A stretch of DNA of 64,000 nt, taken from contig NZ_JAMBPQ010000003.1 of the NCBI RefSeq assembly GCF_024206495.1, forward strand, positions 354,426 through 418,425, read 5' to 3'. Positions within the stretch are counted from its first letter, which is position 1. Every line of letters begins with the position of its first letter. The DNA comes from Paraburkholderia sp. CNPSo 3272 (lineage in GTDB: Bacteria; Pseudomonadota; Gammaproteobacteria; Burkholderiales; Burkholderiaceae). Made by a program: the position numbers and the translations under genes. Positions 33,545-43,489 of this stretch are shown here, piece by piece. Under the pieces are notes generated by a model. That model made no database searches. It saw only the letters and a list, made by a program, of their open reading frames with translations, and was not told the origin of the DNA.

Positions 33545-34204
33545 TCAGAACTCCATATCGAGTTCGTCGATGTCCTCGGTTTCAGACTGGGCCGCCGCGA
33601 TCCATTCGGCGACGTAAGGCTGCTTGAGAACGCGCATGCAGTAGTCGCCGATGTCGGGGTCGATCGGCACGTCATAGGTGAGCAGGCGCGTGACGACGGG
33701 CGCATACATCGCATCCGCCGCGCCGATCTCGCCAAAGAGCCATGGGCCGCCGTACTTCTGCAGGCATTCGCGCCAGATAGTCACGATGCGCGCGATGTCG
33801 TCCTGCGCACGCGACCAGACGCGAAAGTTCGGAAAGTGGCCGCGCAGGTTCATCGGCAGCGCGGAGCGCAATGCGCTGAAGCCCGAATGCATTTCCCCGC
33901 ACACCGAGCGGCAGTGCGCGCGTGCCGTGCGGTCCGCGGGCAACAGCTGCGCCTGCGGCTGGATCTCGTTGAGGTATTCGCAAATCGCGAGCGTGTCCCA
34001 GACCGCGATGCCGTCGTGGCGCAGGCAGGGAACGAGAATCGAAGGCGAGAGCAGCAGAAGTTCGGCGCGCGTGGCCGCGTCGTCGAGCGGCACCGTCACC
34101 GTGTCGAATTCGAGTCCGGCGAGTCTGGCCAGCAGCCAGCCGCGCATGGACCACGACGAATAGTTCCGGCTGCTGATCGTCAGGGTCGTATTCGTCTGAC
34201 TCAT
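33545..34204 (-). CDS. Glutathione S-transferase
   Basis: 219-residue cytosolic GST. N-terminal thioredoxin domain with the catalytic Ser/Tyr region NYSSWSMRGWLLARLAG near residues 14-30, the cis-Pro glutathione-contact LLSPSILVPCLRHDG, the substrate-binding AVWDTLAICEYLNE, and an all-helical C-terminal domain. It resembles the maleylacetoacetate isomerase/zeta-like bacterial GSTs, but no homogentisate pathway genes are adjacent. It is divergent from the PHA depolymerase with a 307-base gap. A weak AGCGACCC precedes the ATG at 34204. Confidence 0.9.
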   Translation of the reverse strand: MSQTNTTLTISSRNYSSWSMRGWLLARLAGLEFDTVTVPLDDAATRAELLLLSPSILVPCLRHDGIAVWDTLAICEYLNEIQPQAQLLPADRTARAHCRSVCGEMHSGFSALRSALPMNLRGHFPNFRVWSRAQDDIARIVTIWRECLQKYGGPWLFGEIGAADAMYAPVVTRLLTYDVPIDPDIGDYCMRVLKQPYVAEWIAAAQSETEDIDELDMEF

Positions 34205-34511
34205 GGGTCGCTCCCGAACGGTGAGGAAATAGCGGCAAACATGTGACGGTCAGAAGGCCGCATGCACCGAATGCGCGCATCGCGCCTGCATGCACCGCTC
34301 GCGCCGATTCGACGCACTACATTGCTGCATGCCGGAGGCAACGCCGCTTCCTGCGAAGCGCAAGCGGCCCGCAGCCATGGCGTGGCGCGCTGGCCAACCC
34401 GCGCGTGCTCGCGCGCCTGGCCGTGCAAGTGCAAGCACTGTGCCAATGAACGCTTCTGGCATACGTATTGCCTGCTTCGCTACGCGTTCAAGACAATCGG
34501 GATCTCTGCCC
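34205..34511. other. 307-base divergent region between GST and phaZ
   Basis: No family-like coding sequence. It holds a possible sigma-54 promoter for phaZ (34457-34472) and presumably the GST promoter. The rest is GC-rich without clear repeats. Confidence 0.5.
34457..34472 (+). promoter_or_regulatory. Possible sigma-54 promoter of phaZ
   Basis: TGGCATACGTATTGCC matches the -24/-12 consensus TGGCAYR-N4-TTGCW except for the last base. It ends 39 bases before the phaZ ATG, a sensible distance. Sigma-54 control of PHA mobilisation by nitrogen status is plausible but not shown. Confidence 0.4.
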
Positions 34512-35855
34512 ATGAACCTGCTCGCCTATCTGGCCTACCAGACGTTCGCGGACTTGACGAGGTTCGGGCGCGCCAGCGCCTCGTTCTCGCGCGCGGCGCT
34601 CGCGGCGTGGCCCGCGCTCGCGTGCGGCTTCGACGCGCGTTATCTCGATGCGTGGTGGGAGCAGATCGAGCTTGCCGGGCTCTCGCACGCACGGCCGCCG
34701 TTCGAAATCGACGGAGTGGAAGTGGATGGCGTGAGCACACCGGTGACCGAAATCGTCGTCAAGCGCACGCCATTCGCCTCGCTGCTGCATTTTCGCAAGG
34801 ACGTCGTCGCCGCGCCGCAGCCGCGCGTGCTGCTCGTCGCGCCCATGTCGGGGCACTTCGCGACGCTGCTGCGCGGCACCGTGCGCACCATGCTCGCCGA
34901 TCACGACGTCTATATTACCGACTGGCACAATCCGCGCGACGTGCCGTTGTCGGCGGGGCGCTTCGGCTTCGACGAATACGTCGAGCACGTCATGTCCTTC
35001 ATTCGGCGCATCGGCCCCGATGCGCATCTGGTGGCGATCTGCCAGCCCACGGTCGCGGCGCTAGCGGCCGTATCGTTGATGGCCGCCGACAACGATCCCG
35101 CGCAGCCCGCGAGCATGACGCTGATGGCGGGACCGATCGATTGCCGGGTGAATCCCACCAAGGTCAACAATCTCGCCAACAGCAAGCCGCTCAAGTGGTT
35201 CGAGCGCAATCTCATCAGCGCGGTGCCAGGCGGCTTTCCCGGCGCGCAGCGTCGCGTGTATCCGGGCTTCGTGCAGCTCGGCGCGTTCATGTCGATGAAC
35301 CTCGAGCGTCATCTCGCTTCGTTCGAGGAGATGCGCCACGAGCGGGCGAAGGGCGACCCCGCGAGAGCGGATGCGCTCAACGTGTTCTACCGCGAGTACT
35401 TCGCCACGTCCGATCTCACCGCGGAGTTCTATCTGGAAACGGTCAGCTCGGTGTTTCAGGAATACGCCCTGCCGTCAGGCAAGCTCAAGGTGGGCGAGCG
35501 CCTCGTGGAGCCGCATGCGATTCGCCGCACCGCGCTGCTCACGATTGAAGGCGAGAAGGACGATATCTGCGCGGTCGGCCAGACCGTTGCGGCCCATGAC
35601 CTGTGCCGGGGGCTGCGCCCCTACATGAAGACACATCACGTGCAGACGGGCGTGGGCCACTATGGCGTGTTCAATGGCCGCCGCTGGGACACGCAGATCT
35701 ATCCGCTCGTGCGTTCGACGATCCACGACCACGAGCCGCGCGCGCGGCGTATGGCGGCGCTGGAGGCGATGGGCGACGATCGGGTGACCCTGCGCGCGCT
35801 GCTCGATGCCGATGCGCATGCCGCGACGGCAATCAGCCGCGCCGCCGCAACATAG
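34512..35855 (+). CDS. phaZ: Intracellular polyhydroxyalkanoate depolymerase
   Basis: 447-residue PhaZ of the Ralstonia/Burkholderia intracellular type. The nucleophile is Cys, not Ser: C177 in AICQPTVAALA, a known feature of this group. The oxyanion/fold segments LLVAPMSGHFATLLRGTVRTML and DVYITDWHNPRDVPLSAG are present, and the terminal His is in VGHYGVFNGRRW. The enzyme degrades stored poly-3-hydroxybutyrate granules to oligomers or hydroxybutyryl-CoA. The ATG at 34512 gives the conserved MNLLAYLAYQTF start; upstream frame is not conserved in style. It stands alone between divergent GST and convergent cupin genes. Confidence 0.93.
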   Translation: MNLLAYLAYQTFADLTRFGRASASFSRAALAAWPALACGFDARYLDAWWEQIELAGLSHARPPFEIDGVEVDGVSTPVTEIVVKRTPFASLLHFRKDVVAAPQPRVLLVAPMSGHFATLLRGTVRTMLADHDVYITDWHNPRDVPLSAGRFGFDEYVEHVMSFIRRIGPDAHLVAICQPTVAALAAVSLMAADNDPAQPASMTLMAGPIDCRVNPTKVNNLANSKPLKWFERNLISAVPGGFPGAQRRVYPGFVQLGAFMSMNLERHLASFEEMRHERAKGDPARADALNVFYREYFATSDLTAEFYLETVSSVFQEYALPSGKLKVGERLVEPHAIRRTALLTIEGEKDDICAVGQTVAAHDLCRGLRPYMKTHHVQTGVGHYGVFNGRRWDTQIYPLVRSTIHDHEPRARRMAALEAMGDDRVTLRALLDADAHAATAISRAAAT

Positions 35856-35874
35856 CCGAACCTTGGCGGGTGCA

Positions 35875-36312
35875 TTACGTTATGGGGCTCGCTTGCCAGG
35901 GCGTTGGCGCGGGCACGGCGCAGGGTGCTTCCACATCGATCGACTTGAAGTCGGCGGGGCTCACGATTTCGAGGTACTCCATGTCGGGCGAGTAATCGAA
36001 CAGGTAATGGGCGATGCCCGGCGCCTGATGCACGCAGTCGCCCGCTTCGACGAGCGTCTCCTTCTCGCCGTACATGAAGCGCGCCCAGCCCTTGAGCATG
36101 ATGACGATATGAAACTCTGCCTCATGCCGGTGCCAGCCCGTGCCCAGTTCCGGCGCAAGATTCGCCCTGACGAGTTGCGCGACCACCTTGCCATGCGTGG
36201 CCTTGGCGATTCCCAGGTCGCGATAGACAAAGAAGTCGCGCAGCCCGCCGTCCGTGAACGAGGTGTCCTGTGGCTTGACGTGCGAAAAGTCAGTAGCGAG
36301 TGCGGTTTGCAT
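35875..36312 (-). CDS. Cupin domain protein
   Basis: 145-residue single cupin. The metal motif is WHRHEAEFHIVIMLKGWARF, with G-x-H-x-H-x4-H spacing altered to HRHEAEFH, followed by EAGDCVHQAPGIAHYLFDYSPD carrying the last His. No catalytic family can be assigned. It is convergent with phaZ (19 bases between stops) and divergent from the BMP-family binding protein gene, with which it shares a 207-base control region. A regulator-free neighbourhood suggests it could be a small oxygenase or an isomerase acting on the same compound. Confidence 0.85.
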   Translation of the reverse strand: MQTALATDFSHVKPQDTSFTDGGLRDFFVYRDLGIAKATHGKVVAQLVRANLAPELGTGWHRHEAEFHIVIMLKGWARFMYGEKETLVEAGDCVHQAPGIAHYLFDYSPDMEYLEIVSPADFKSIDVEAPCAVPAPTPWQASPIT

Positions 36313-36519
36313 GACAGGTCTCCGGAGCGCAAAGGTTGAAGGGGCAAAGGGTCTGGCAAGCACGACGCGTTCCAGCGGGAAGCGGTGGACGTTCGCGTGC
36401 TTGAACGACGCAATGAGCGTTATATCCATTCCGTTATCCATCACATAAAGAATCGAAAATTCGGCCTCAATTTTGACTGACCAGTATCTGACCTTTCCAT
36501 TCCCTGTTTCGGAGACCTC
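36313..36519. other. 207-base divergent control region (cupin/BMP)
   Basis: AT-richer than its surroundings near 36420-36500, with AAAATT and AATTTT arms around CGGCCTC (about 36458-36476). Promoters for both genes must lie here; I cannot fix them. GGAGACCTC precedes the BMP gene start. Confidence 0.4.
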
Positions 36520-37632
36520 ATGACAACAAGATTCGCTCGCGCGTCGGTGCGCTCGCTGCACCTCGCGGCTGCGCTGTTCGCCGCGCTCGGCGCCTGGGTC
36601 GCGTCGAGCCCCACTGCCGCCGCAGCGGCCCCGATGGGCGTCGCGTTCGTCTACCTCGGCAACCCCGGCGACGCAGGCTGGACCTACGCGCACGAACAGG
36701 GCGTGAAGGCGATCGAAGCGAAATACGGCGACAAGATCAAGGTGACGCGCGTGGAGAACGTGCCCGAATCCGCCGACTCGGAGCGCGTGTTTCGCGACCT
36801 CGCGAGCAAGGGCAACAAGATCATCGTGGGCTCGAGCTTCGGATTTCAGGACTTCGAACTGAAGACCGCAAAGGACTATCCCGACGTCGTCTTCGAGCAT
36901 GCGACGGGATACAAGAAGGCCACGAACTTCGCGACCTATGACGTGCGCACGTACCAGAGCGCATATCTGGCCGGCCTCGTCGGCGGCTATACGACGAAGA
37001 CGAATACGCTCGGCTTCGTCGCCTCTGTGCCGGTGCCCGAAGTGGTGCGCAACATCAACGCCTTCACAATGGGCGCGCGTTCGGTCAATCCGAATGCGAA
37101 GGTCAAGGTCATCTGGATCAATAGCTGGTTCGATCCGGGCAAGGAGAAACAGGCCGCCGAAACGCTGATCGGCCAGGGCGCGGACGTGCTGATCCAGAAC
37201 ACCGACTCGACGGCGACGATGCAGACGGCCGAGCAGAAGAAAGTGCATGCGTTTGGTTGGGATTCCGACATGAAGAAGTTCGGCCCGAATGCCCAACTGG
37301 GGGCTTGCGTGAGCTACTGGGGCGTGTATTACTCTCACCTGGTCGAACAGGTGCAAGCCGGCACGTGGACCAACACGCCGACGTGGTGGGGTCTCAAGGA
37401 AAAGGCCATCGACCTCGCCGACATCAACACCGCAACTGTCTCGCCTGCCGCGCAAAAGGCGCTCGCGCAGAAGCGCGACGACATCATCGCCGGTAAATTC
37501 GATCCGTTCGCGGGGCCGATCAAGGATCAGAGCGGCGCGATCAAGGTGGCAGCGGGCACGTCGCTGCCCGACGCCGAGTTGCTGCGGCTGAACTGGTTTG
37601 TGCAGGGTGTAGACGGCGCGTTGCCAAAATGA
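36520..37632 (+). CDS. BMP-family ABC transporter substrate-binding protein
   Basis: 370-residue periplasmic protein of the Bmp/Med/PnrA family, whose characterised members bind nucleosides. A signal peptide ends near TAAAAAPMG. Family segments are VFVYLGNPGDAGWTYAHEQG, VVFEHATGYKKATNFATYDVRTYQSAYLAGLVGGY and GADVLIQNTDSTATMQTAEQKKVHAFGWDSDMK. No cognate permease or ATPase gene is in the window. The stop overlaps or nearly abuts a nucleoside-deaminase gene (37629/37659), consistent with purine or pyrimidine nucleoside uptake. Confidence 0.92.
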   Translation: MTTRFARASVRSLHLAAALFAALGAWVASSPTAAAAAPMGVAFVYLGNPGDAGWTYAHEQGVKAIEAKYGDKIKVTRVENVPESADSERVFRDLASKGNKIIVGSSFGFQDFELKTAKDYPDVVFEHATGYKKATNFATYDVRTYQSAYLAGLVGGYTTKTNTLGFVASVPVPEVVRNINAFTMGARSVNPNAKVKVIWINSWFDPGKEKQAAETLIGQGADVLIQNTDSTATMQTAEQKKVHAFGWDSDMKKFGPNAQLGACVSYWGVYYSHLVEQVQAGTWTNTPTWWGLKEKAIDLADINTATVSPAAQKALAQKRDDIIAGKFDPFAGPIKDQSGAIKVAAGTSLPDAELLRLNWFVQGVDGALPK

Positions 37633-37658
37633 AACCGCCAACAAGGAGGAGACTCGCT

Positions 37659-38195
37659 TTGAGCCTGACCATTTCCCCACAAGAGAACATTTCTGAGTTC
37701 CCGGAGCAAGGGCTCGCGCCGACGCGCGAACAGATCGTCCGCCATTTGCGGCACGCGAGCGTGGTCGCGGAACGTGCGACGCAGTTGGGCCATCACCCGT
37801 TTGGCGCCATTCTCGTCGGACCCGATCAGGAATCGGTTCTCATCGAACAGGGCAATGTGGATACCGTCAATCATGCGGAAGCCGTGCTCGCGCGCATCGC
37901 CGCGCTCAACTTTACGCCCCAATACTTGTGGAGTTGCACGCTCTATACGACGGTCGAGCCGTGTTGCATGTGCGCGGGCACGGCCTATTGGGCGAACATC
38001 GGGCGCGTGGTGTTCGGCATGACCGAAGAGCGGCTGCTGCAGGCCACGGGCAATCACGCGGAAAATCCCACGATGAGCGTGTCGTCGCGCTATGTTTTCG
38101 ATCATTGCCAGAAGCGCGTTGAGCTGATTGGGCCCGTAGCCGAGGTCGAGGAGGAAGTGATGCAGGTGCAGCGCGGATTTTGGGGATACGGGTGA
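37659..38195 (+). CDS. Nucleoside deaminase (CDA superfamily)
   Basis: 178 residues from TTG 37659, which has AAGGAGGA (37643-37650) upstream; an ATG at 37629 overlapping the BMP stop would add ten residues. It is a zinc deaminase of the guanine/adenosine deaminase type: HAEAVL (His ligand, Glu proton shuttle) and PCCMCAGTAYW (two Cys ligands). The extra C-terminal stretch MSVSSRYVFDHCQKRVELIGP is seen in guanine-deaminase-like members. It sits directly after a nucleoside-type binding protein and probably deaminates the imported base or nucleoside. Confidence 0.88.
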   Translation: MSLTISPQENISEFPEQGLAPTREQIVRHLRHASVVAERATQLGHHPFGAILVGPDQESVLIEQGNVDTVNHAEAVLARIAALNFTPQYLWSCTLYTTVEPCCMCAGTAYWANIGRVVFGMTEERLLQATGNHAENPTMSVSSRYVFDHCQKRVELIGPVAEVEEEVMQVQRGFWGYG

Positions 38196-38224
38196 GCAGA
38201 GACTTTGGGTTGCGATCCACGAAA

Positions 38225-38252
38225 TTGCGCTTTGAGTCACCTGACCTATCCT
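38225..38252 (+). promoter_or_regulatory. Putative promoter of the small secreted peptide gene
   Basis: TTGCGC (38225-38230), a 16-base spacer and TATCCT (38247-38252), about 40 bases before the ATG at 38290. Reasonable sigma-70 match. Confidence 0.4.
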
Positions 38253-38289
38253 TAATGCACCGGCATCCATTTGAACAGGAGAAACGCAA

Positions 38290-38409
38290 ATGAAAGCTCG
38301 GCGCATCTTTGCAGCCCTGTTGGCTGTATCGCTTGTCCTGGCGCTGCCAGCCACCGCGACTTACGCCTGCGACGGTACGGGTTATAACCAGCCAGGCACT
38401 GGAAAATGA
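38290..38409 (+). CDS. Small secreted peptide (39 aa)
   Basis: Starts with an ATG behind ACAGGAGAAACGCAA and encodes a short signal peptide (MKARRIFAALLAVSLVLALP, then ATATYA) with a mature tail of about 12 residues (CDGTGYNQPGTGK). A promoter-like pair lies upstream. The size, binding site and leader support a real gene, though such short exported peptides can be remnants of longer proteins. I do not recognise a family. A single cysteine follows the predicted cleavage site but the lipobox is not a match. Confidence 0.5.
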   Translation: MKARRIFAALLAVSLVLALPATATYACDGTGYNQPGTGK

Positions 38410-38543
38410 AGCGACTATGTAATCAGCTGCGTGCCTGCCCTTGCCAGGAAAAGCGCCGCCAAAAATCTTTATTGCACCGCCGCATCGGGTATGCTGATCC
38501 CCATCCATCTCATTGAATGAGAGAGAAACAGGGGAGCGAAGAC

Positions 38544-39311
38544 ATGCGGCGCGTGGTGTTCAATCAGAAGGGTGGCGTAGGCAAGTCAACGATCGTTTGC
38601 AACCTCGCTGCGATCAGCGCGAGCGAGGGGCGGCGCACGCTCGTCATCGACCTCGACGCGCAGGCAAATTCGAGCCAGTACCTGCTCGGCGCGGCTTCCA
38701 CCGATGCGAAGCCCAACGTCGCCGACTTCTTCGAAACCGCGCTGACGTTCAGCTTCCGGCCGGTCGAGGTCACGTCTTTCATTCATTCGACACCGTTCGA
38801 GAATCTGGACGTGATGCCCGCGCATCCCGATCTCGACACGCTGCAAGGGAAGCTCGAGTCGCGTTACAAGATCTACAAGCTGCGCGACGCGCTCAGAGAA
38901 CTCGACATGTACGATGCGATCTACATCGACACGCCGCCTGCGCTGAACTTCTACACGCGCTCGGCGCTGATCGCGGTCGAGCGCTGCCTCATTCCATTCG
39001 ACTGCGACGACTTCTCGCGCCGCGCACTTTACACGCTGCTCGAAAACGTGAAAGAAATTCAGCAGGACCACAATGCCGCGCTCACGGTCGAAGGCATCGT
39101 CATCAACCAGTTCCAGCCGCGCGCGAGCCTGCCGCAGCAACTCGTGGACGAACTCGTCGATGAAGGATTGCCGGTGCTGTCGTCGCGGCTGTCTTCGTCG
39201 GTGAAGATTCGCGAATCGCATCAGCAGGCCAAGCCCGTCGTTCACCTCGATCCGGCGCACAAGCTCACGCGCGAATTCCTCGCGCTCCATCAGGAACTGA
39301 GCGGGGCTTAA
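38544..39311 (+). CDS. ParA family ATPase (orphan)
   Basis: 255-residue P-loop ATPase. Deviant Walker A (FNQKGGVGKSTIVCNL) at residues 5-20, Walker A' DLDAQANSSQYL and Walker B IYIDTPPALNFYT are visible, and DCDDFSRRALYTLLENV follows. ParA proteins position plasmids, chromosomes or protein cargoes on the nucleoid. No parB or centromere-like repeat is beside it, and the following gene is a large unknown protein 101 bases on, so a cargo-positioning role is as likely as partition. The ATG at 38544 has GGGGAGCGAAGAC upstream; an upstream in-frame start would add 9 residues. Confidence 0.9.
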   Translation: MRRVVFNQKGGVGKSTIVCNLAAISASEGRRTLVIDLDAQANSSQYLLGAASTDAKPNVADFFETALTFSFRPVEVTSFIHSTPFENLDVMPAHPDLDTLQGKLESRYKIYKLRDALRELDMYDAIYIDTPPALNFYTRSALIAVERCLIPFDCDDFSRRALYTLLENVKEIQQDHNAALTVEGIVINQFQPRASLPQQLVDELVDEGLPVLSSRLSSSVKIRESHQQAKPVVHLDPAHKLTREFLALHQELSGA

Positions 39312-39412
39312 AGGGCAAGCGCGGACATCACCGGTTTACGCCCTCGGCGGAGTATGCAAGTATCCCTCGCAGCGAGTCGCACCGAGACTCCTGCTCTCTT
39401 GCGAGGTGCAGA

Positions 39413-40768
39413 ATGGACTGGAGGTTCTGGAAGACAGAGAAGCGCCAGGAAGAGGCGCGCAACTGGCCCACCAATACGCATGAATCGATACGCCAACTCC
39501 TGGGCATGTACCTGGGCGTCGGCACGCCGCCGTTTGCGAACTGGGCCGCGCCCGGCGTGGCATTCACACCCGAAGTCGAATCGATTGCCCAAAATGGGGT
39601 CAAGGGCTATCAGCTCGCCCTCTGGTTCTGGCTCTTTGCCGAAAAGCACGGCACCATCGCGGCGAGAATGGCGCGCGAAACGTTCTGCCTGCTCGCCGAT
39701 GCGACGCAGCCGTCGTCGGGAGACGCGATCGATGCGCTCCTCGATCAGGAAAACCGCCTCGCGCACGCTGTCGAGGCGATTTCCGCCGAGCAGCGTGTGT
39801 TCCGACTGGAAGGCCTGAGCGTCGAGCTGCCGATGGAATTCTTCTTGGCCACCGGCACGCTAAAGCTCAGGTCGGACTCGCCTTATGCGGGGGATGTGGC
39901 CGCCTCCCTGCAGGGCAACGACTACAAGCTGGCGGACTGCTTTCGCCACGCGACCGACGAAGCGCTGTCCATTTTCCGGCCGATGATCCAGGCGGTCGAA
40001 TTCGACGCGAAGACTTTGCCCAACTGGAAATGGAGCGCCCGTCCGGGCGCGGCGGAGCGGCATCTGCAGCGGCGCTACAGCAATCCGCTCTTTCCGCTGC
40101 ACCGGCAGATGGTGACGGCTCACGACGTGCATGAGGCGCGTCTCGCCGACAACCAGGCGCTGCAGGATATCCGCAACGAACTCAATGAAGTGCGCCGCGC
40201 ATTTTTCGAAAAGCCGGAGCTGCCGTTGAACTGGCTGGCGTACCTCGAAAGCTACCGGGACGAGGTGGACAGGCTCGATGAACGCCGCCTCGTGGCGGGT
40301 GGCCAGAACGCGGCGCTCGGCGAAGCGATAGCGGCGCTGCGTGCCGAGGTTCTGGCGCCGTGGCGCGCCGAGATCCAAAAGAATCGCCACAGCCTGGCTA
40401 CGCTCGAGCAGGACGAAGCGCGCAGGGCTGAACGGCGCGCGCTGCTGTACGGCTGCGACTGGACCGCGCAACTGCTCAGTCACGGCTCGCTGATCCCGCC
40501 GGACGAAGTCGTTCCCGCTTTGCTGAGCGAATCTCCAGCGGATCTGGAGCGGGCGGTGACCGGTTTGCAGTCGGAGCCGCGCCTGCATGAAACGCTGGCG
40601 CACTGCCGGGCCGTTGCGCATCGGCTCGTGAACGAGCTGCGCGCGGCCGGTCACAACTTTCCCGATATGACCGACAAGCTGCGCATTCTGGACGGCACCT
40701 TCGACGCTCCCTTGAATGGCCCGCAAGACCGGCCGCTCGACGGCGCGCCGGGAGAGATGCCGGCCTGA
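39413..40768 (+). CDS. Hypothetical protein, 451 aa
   Basis: Soluble, mostly helical protein without signal peptide or membrane segments. Residues 60-110 are amphipathic helices (NGVKGYQLALWFWLFAEKHG); residues 255-345 look coiled-coil-like (LADNQALQDIRNELNEVRRAF, then EVDRLDERRLVAGGQ and EIQKNRHSLATLEQDEARRAERRALL). No catalytic motif is recognised. It follows the orphan ParA by 101 bases on the same strand and may be its cargo, partner or regulator. Base composition is like its neighbours, so recent transfer is not indicated. Confidence 0.7.
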   Translation: MDWRFWKTEKRQEEARNWPTNTHESIRQLLGMYLGVGTPPFANWAAPGVAFTPEVESIAQNGVKGYQLALWFWLFAEKHGTIAARMARETFCLLADATQPSSGDAIDALLDQENRLAHAVEAISAEQRVFRLEGLSVELPMEFFLATGTLKLRSDSPYAGDVAASLQGNDYKLADCFRHATDEALSIFRPMIQAVEFDAKTLPNWKWSARPGAAERHLQRRYSNPLFPLHRQMVTAHDVHEARLADNQALQDIRNELNEVRRAFFEKPELPLNWLAYLESYRDEVDRLDERRLVAGGQNAALGEAIAALRAEVLAPWRAEIQKNRHSLATLEQDEARRAERRALLYGCDWTAQLLSHGSLIPPDEVVPALLSESPADLERAVTGLQSEPRLHETLAHCRAVAHRLVNELRAAGHNFPDMTDKLRILDGTFDAPLNGPQDRPLDGAPGEMPA

Positions 40769-40815
40769 AGTTCGAGGCGGGCGCCCGGCTAGTTAGCCAA
40801 CGTCAGTCGCTAACT

Positions 40816-41573
40816 TCAGGTTTTCAGCCGGTAGCCTGTCTTGAAGATCCACGCGGTGATCGCGAGGAAAACGGCGAGAAAGGCGGCCGTCATGCCGAGA
40901 CTCACGCCGACGTCGACATCGGCGAGCCCGTAGAAGCTCCAGCGAAAACCGCTGATGAGATAGACGATGGGGTTGAATAGCGTGATCACCTTCCATGTCG
41001 TAGGCAGCATGTCGACCGAGTAGAAGGCGCCGCCGAGAAAGGTCAGCGGCGTGATGATCAGGAGCGGGACGATTTGCAGCTTCTCGAAGTTGTCCGCCCA
41101 GATGCCGATGATGAAGCCGAGCAGGCTGAACGTGACCGCAGTGAGCAGCAGAAACAGCGCCATCCACACGGGATGCTGGATCTGGATCGGCACGAAGAGC
41201 GCCGCGGTCGCGAGGATGATGAGCCCGAGCACGACCGACTTGGTCGCCGCCGCGCCGACATAGCTGACCACGATTTCGAGGTAGGACACGGGCGCCGAGA
41301 GCAACTCGTAGATCGTGCCCGTGAAGCGCGGGAAGTAGATGCCGAACGACGCGTTCGAGATGCTCTGCGAGAGCAGCGACAGCATTATGAGGCCCGGCAC
41401 GATGAACGCGCCGTAGCTGACCCCGTTCACTTCCTTGATGCGCGAACCGATTGCAGAGCCGAATACGATGAAGTAGAGCGAAGTCGAAATGACCGGCGCG
41501 ACAATGCTCTGCATCAGCGTGCGCCGCGTGCGCGCCATTTCGAACCGGTAAATGGCGCGAATTGCGTAATGGT

Positions 41574-41577
<4 letters not shown>
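40816..41577 (-). CDS. ABC-2 type transporter permease
   Basis: 253-residue inner-membrane protein with six hydrophobic helices, N-terminal cytoplasmic segment ([22 protein letters not shown]) and the ABC-2 signature region ([35 protein letters not shown]). It is the permease partner of the ATPase encoded just upstream; their genes overlap by four bases (41574-41577). Such pairs export lipids, polysaccharides or drugs. Terminal helix ends KTGYRLKT. The exported substrate cannot be inferred. Confidence 0.93.
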
Positions 41578-42569
<992 letters not shown>

Positions 42570-42656
42570 GTGCGTGACATTACCAGAAGCGGGTAAAACA
42601 CATCGCGCGGACCCGCGCGGGACATCGGACATCGCCAGGGAAAACCCTCTCATTTC

Positions 42657-42675
42657 ATTCCCATTCGCTGGGAAT
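42657..42675. promoter_or_regulatory. Inverted repeat, probable IclR operator
   Basis: ATTCCCA-TTCGC-TGGGAAT is a perfect 7-bp dyad with a 5-base spacer, located 38 bases before the IclR gene start. IclR-family regulators bind such palindromes near their own gene, so autoregulation is likely. Confidence 0.55.
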
Positions 42676-42712
42676 CGTATTTTTGATTTCCGGGAGTGAC
42701 GTGGCATGCTGA

Positions 42713-43489
42713 GTGCATCAATCAGCCTTCGTCATTCAGGTGAAACAGGAACCCGCTGTTACCGGCGCAGAGCGCCTGCTACTGGTGCTTTCGGCACTCG
42801 CGAGCCGCGGCAAGGCAATGTCCGCGAAGGACATGCTCGCAGCCACGGGGCTCGCGCAAAGCACACTCTACCGCCAGGTTGCGGTGCTCAAGCGCTGGGG
42901 TTTCGTGACCGAAGACGCCGGCTACTACGCGCCGGGTCCCATCAGTCTGCAGCTTGCGCTCGGCTTCGACGTCAATTCGCTGCTCGTCGAATCGAGCCGC
43001 GAAGGCATGCTGCAACTCGCGCGGACCTCGCAGGAGAGTGTCGGGCTCGTCGTCGCCGTGAACGACCAGGTGGTTTGCCTCGAAATGGTCGAAAGCACAC
43101 ATTCCCTGCGCTGCTCGTTCGAGAAGGGGCGCGCGGTGCCGCTCAAGGCTGGGGCGTCGGCCAGATCGTTGCTCGCGTTCATGCACGAAAAAGTGCGCGG
43201 CGAAACGCTCGATCGCATTTTCGCCGGCGACCCTCAGGGCCGCGCCGCCATGGAAGCGGAACTGAAGCAGATTCGCACGCGCGGCTACGCGGTGAGCGAA
43301 AGCGAAGTCGATCCCGGCGTATGGGGCGTCAGTGCGCCGGTGTTCCGGCGCGTTGCGCGTGGGGCGGGGGCGAACGCATCGATCACCTTGATGGCGCCGT
43401 CTTCGCGCGTGGCGGGCCGCGAACTGCAGCTCGCCGACTGGACCTTGCGCACAGCGCATACCATCTCCGCCCGCCTGCTGACCGATTGA
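42713..43489 (+). CDS. IclR family transcriptional regulator
   Basis: 258 residues from GTG 42713 (a GTG at 42740 giving 249 residues is equally possible). An N-terminal winged helix-turn-helix ([27 protein letters not shown]) is followed by the IclR effector domain ([44 protein letters not shown], later [22 protein letters not shown]). It immediately precedes, 70 bases upstream and co-oriented, the amino-acid ABC transporter and hutDFG genes and is their probable regulator. The 19-base dyad at 42657-42675 is a likely operator. Effector unknown; a histidine breakdown product is a natural guess. Confidence 0.9.
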   Translation: MHQSAFVIQVKQEPAVTGAERLLLVLSALASRGKAMSAKDMLAATGLAQSTLYRQVAVLKRWGFVTEDAGYYAPGPISLQLALGFDVNSLLVESSREGMLQLARTSQESVGLVVAVNDQVVCLEMVESTHSLRCSFEKGRAVPLKAGASARSLLAFMHEKVRGETLDRIFAGDPQGRAAMEAELKQIRTRGYAVSESEVDPGVWGVSAPVFRRVARGAGANASITLMAPSSRVAGRELQLADWTLRTAHTISARLLTD

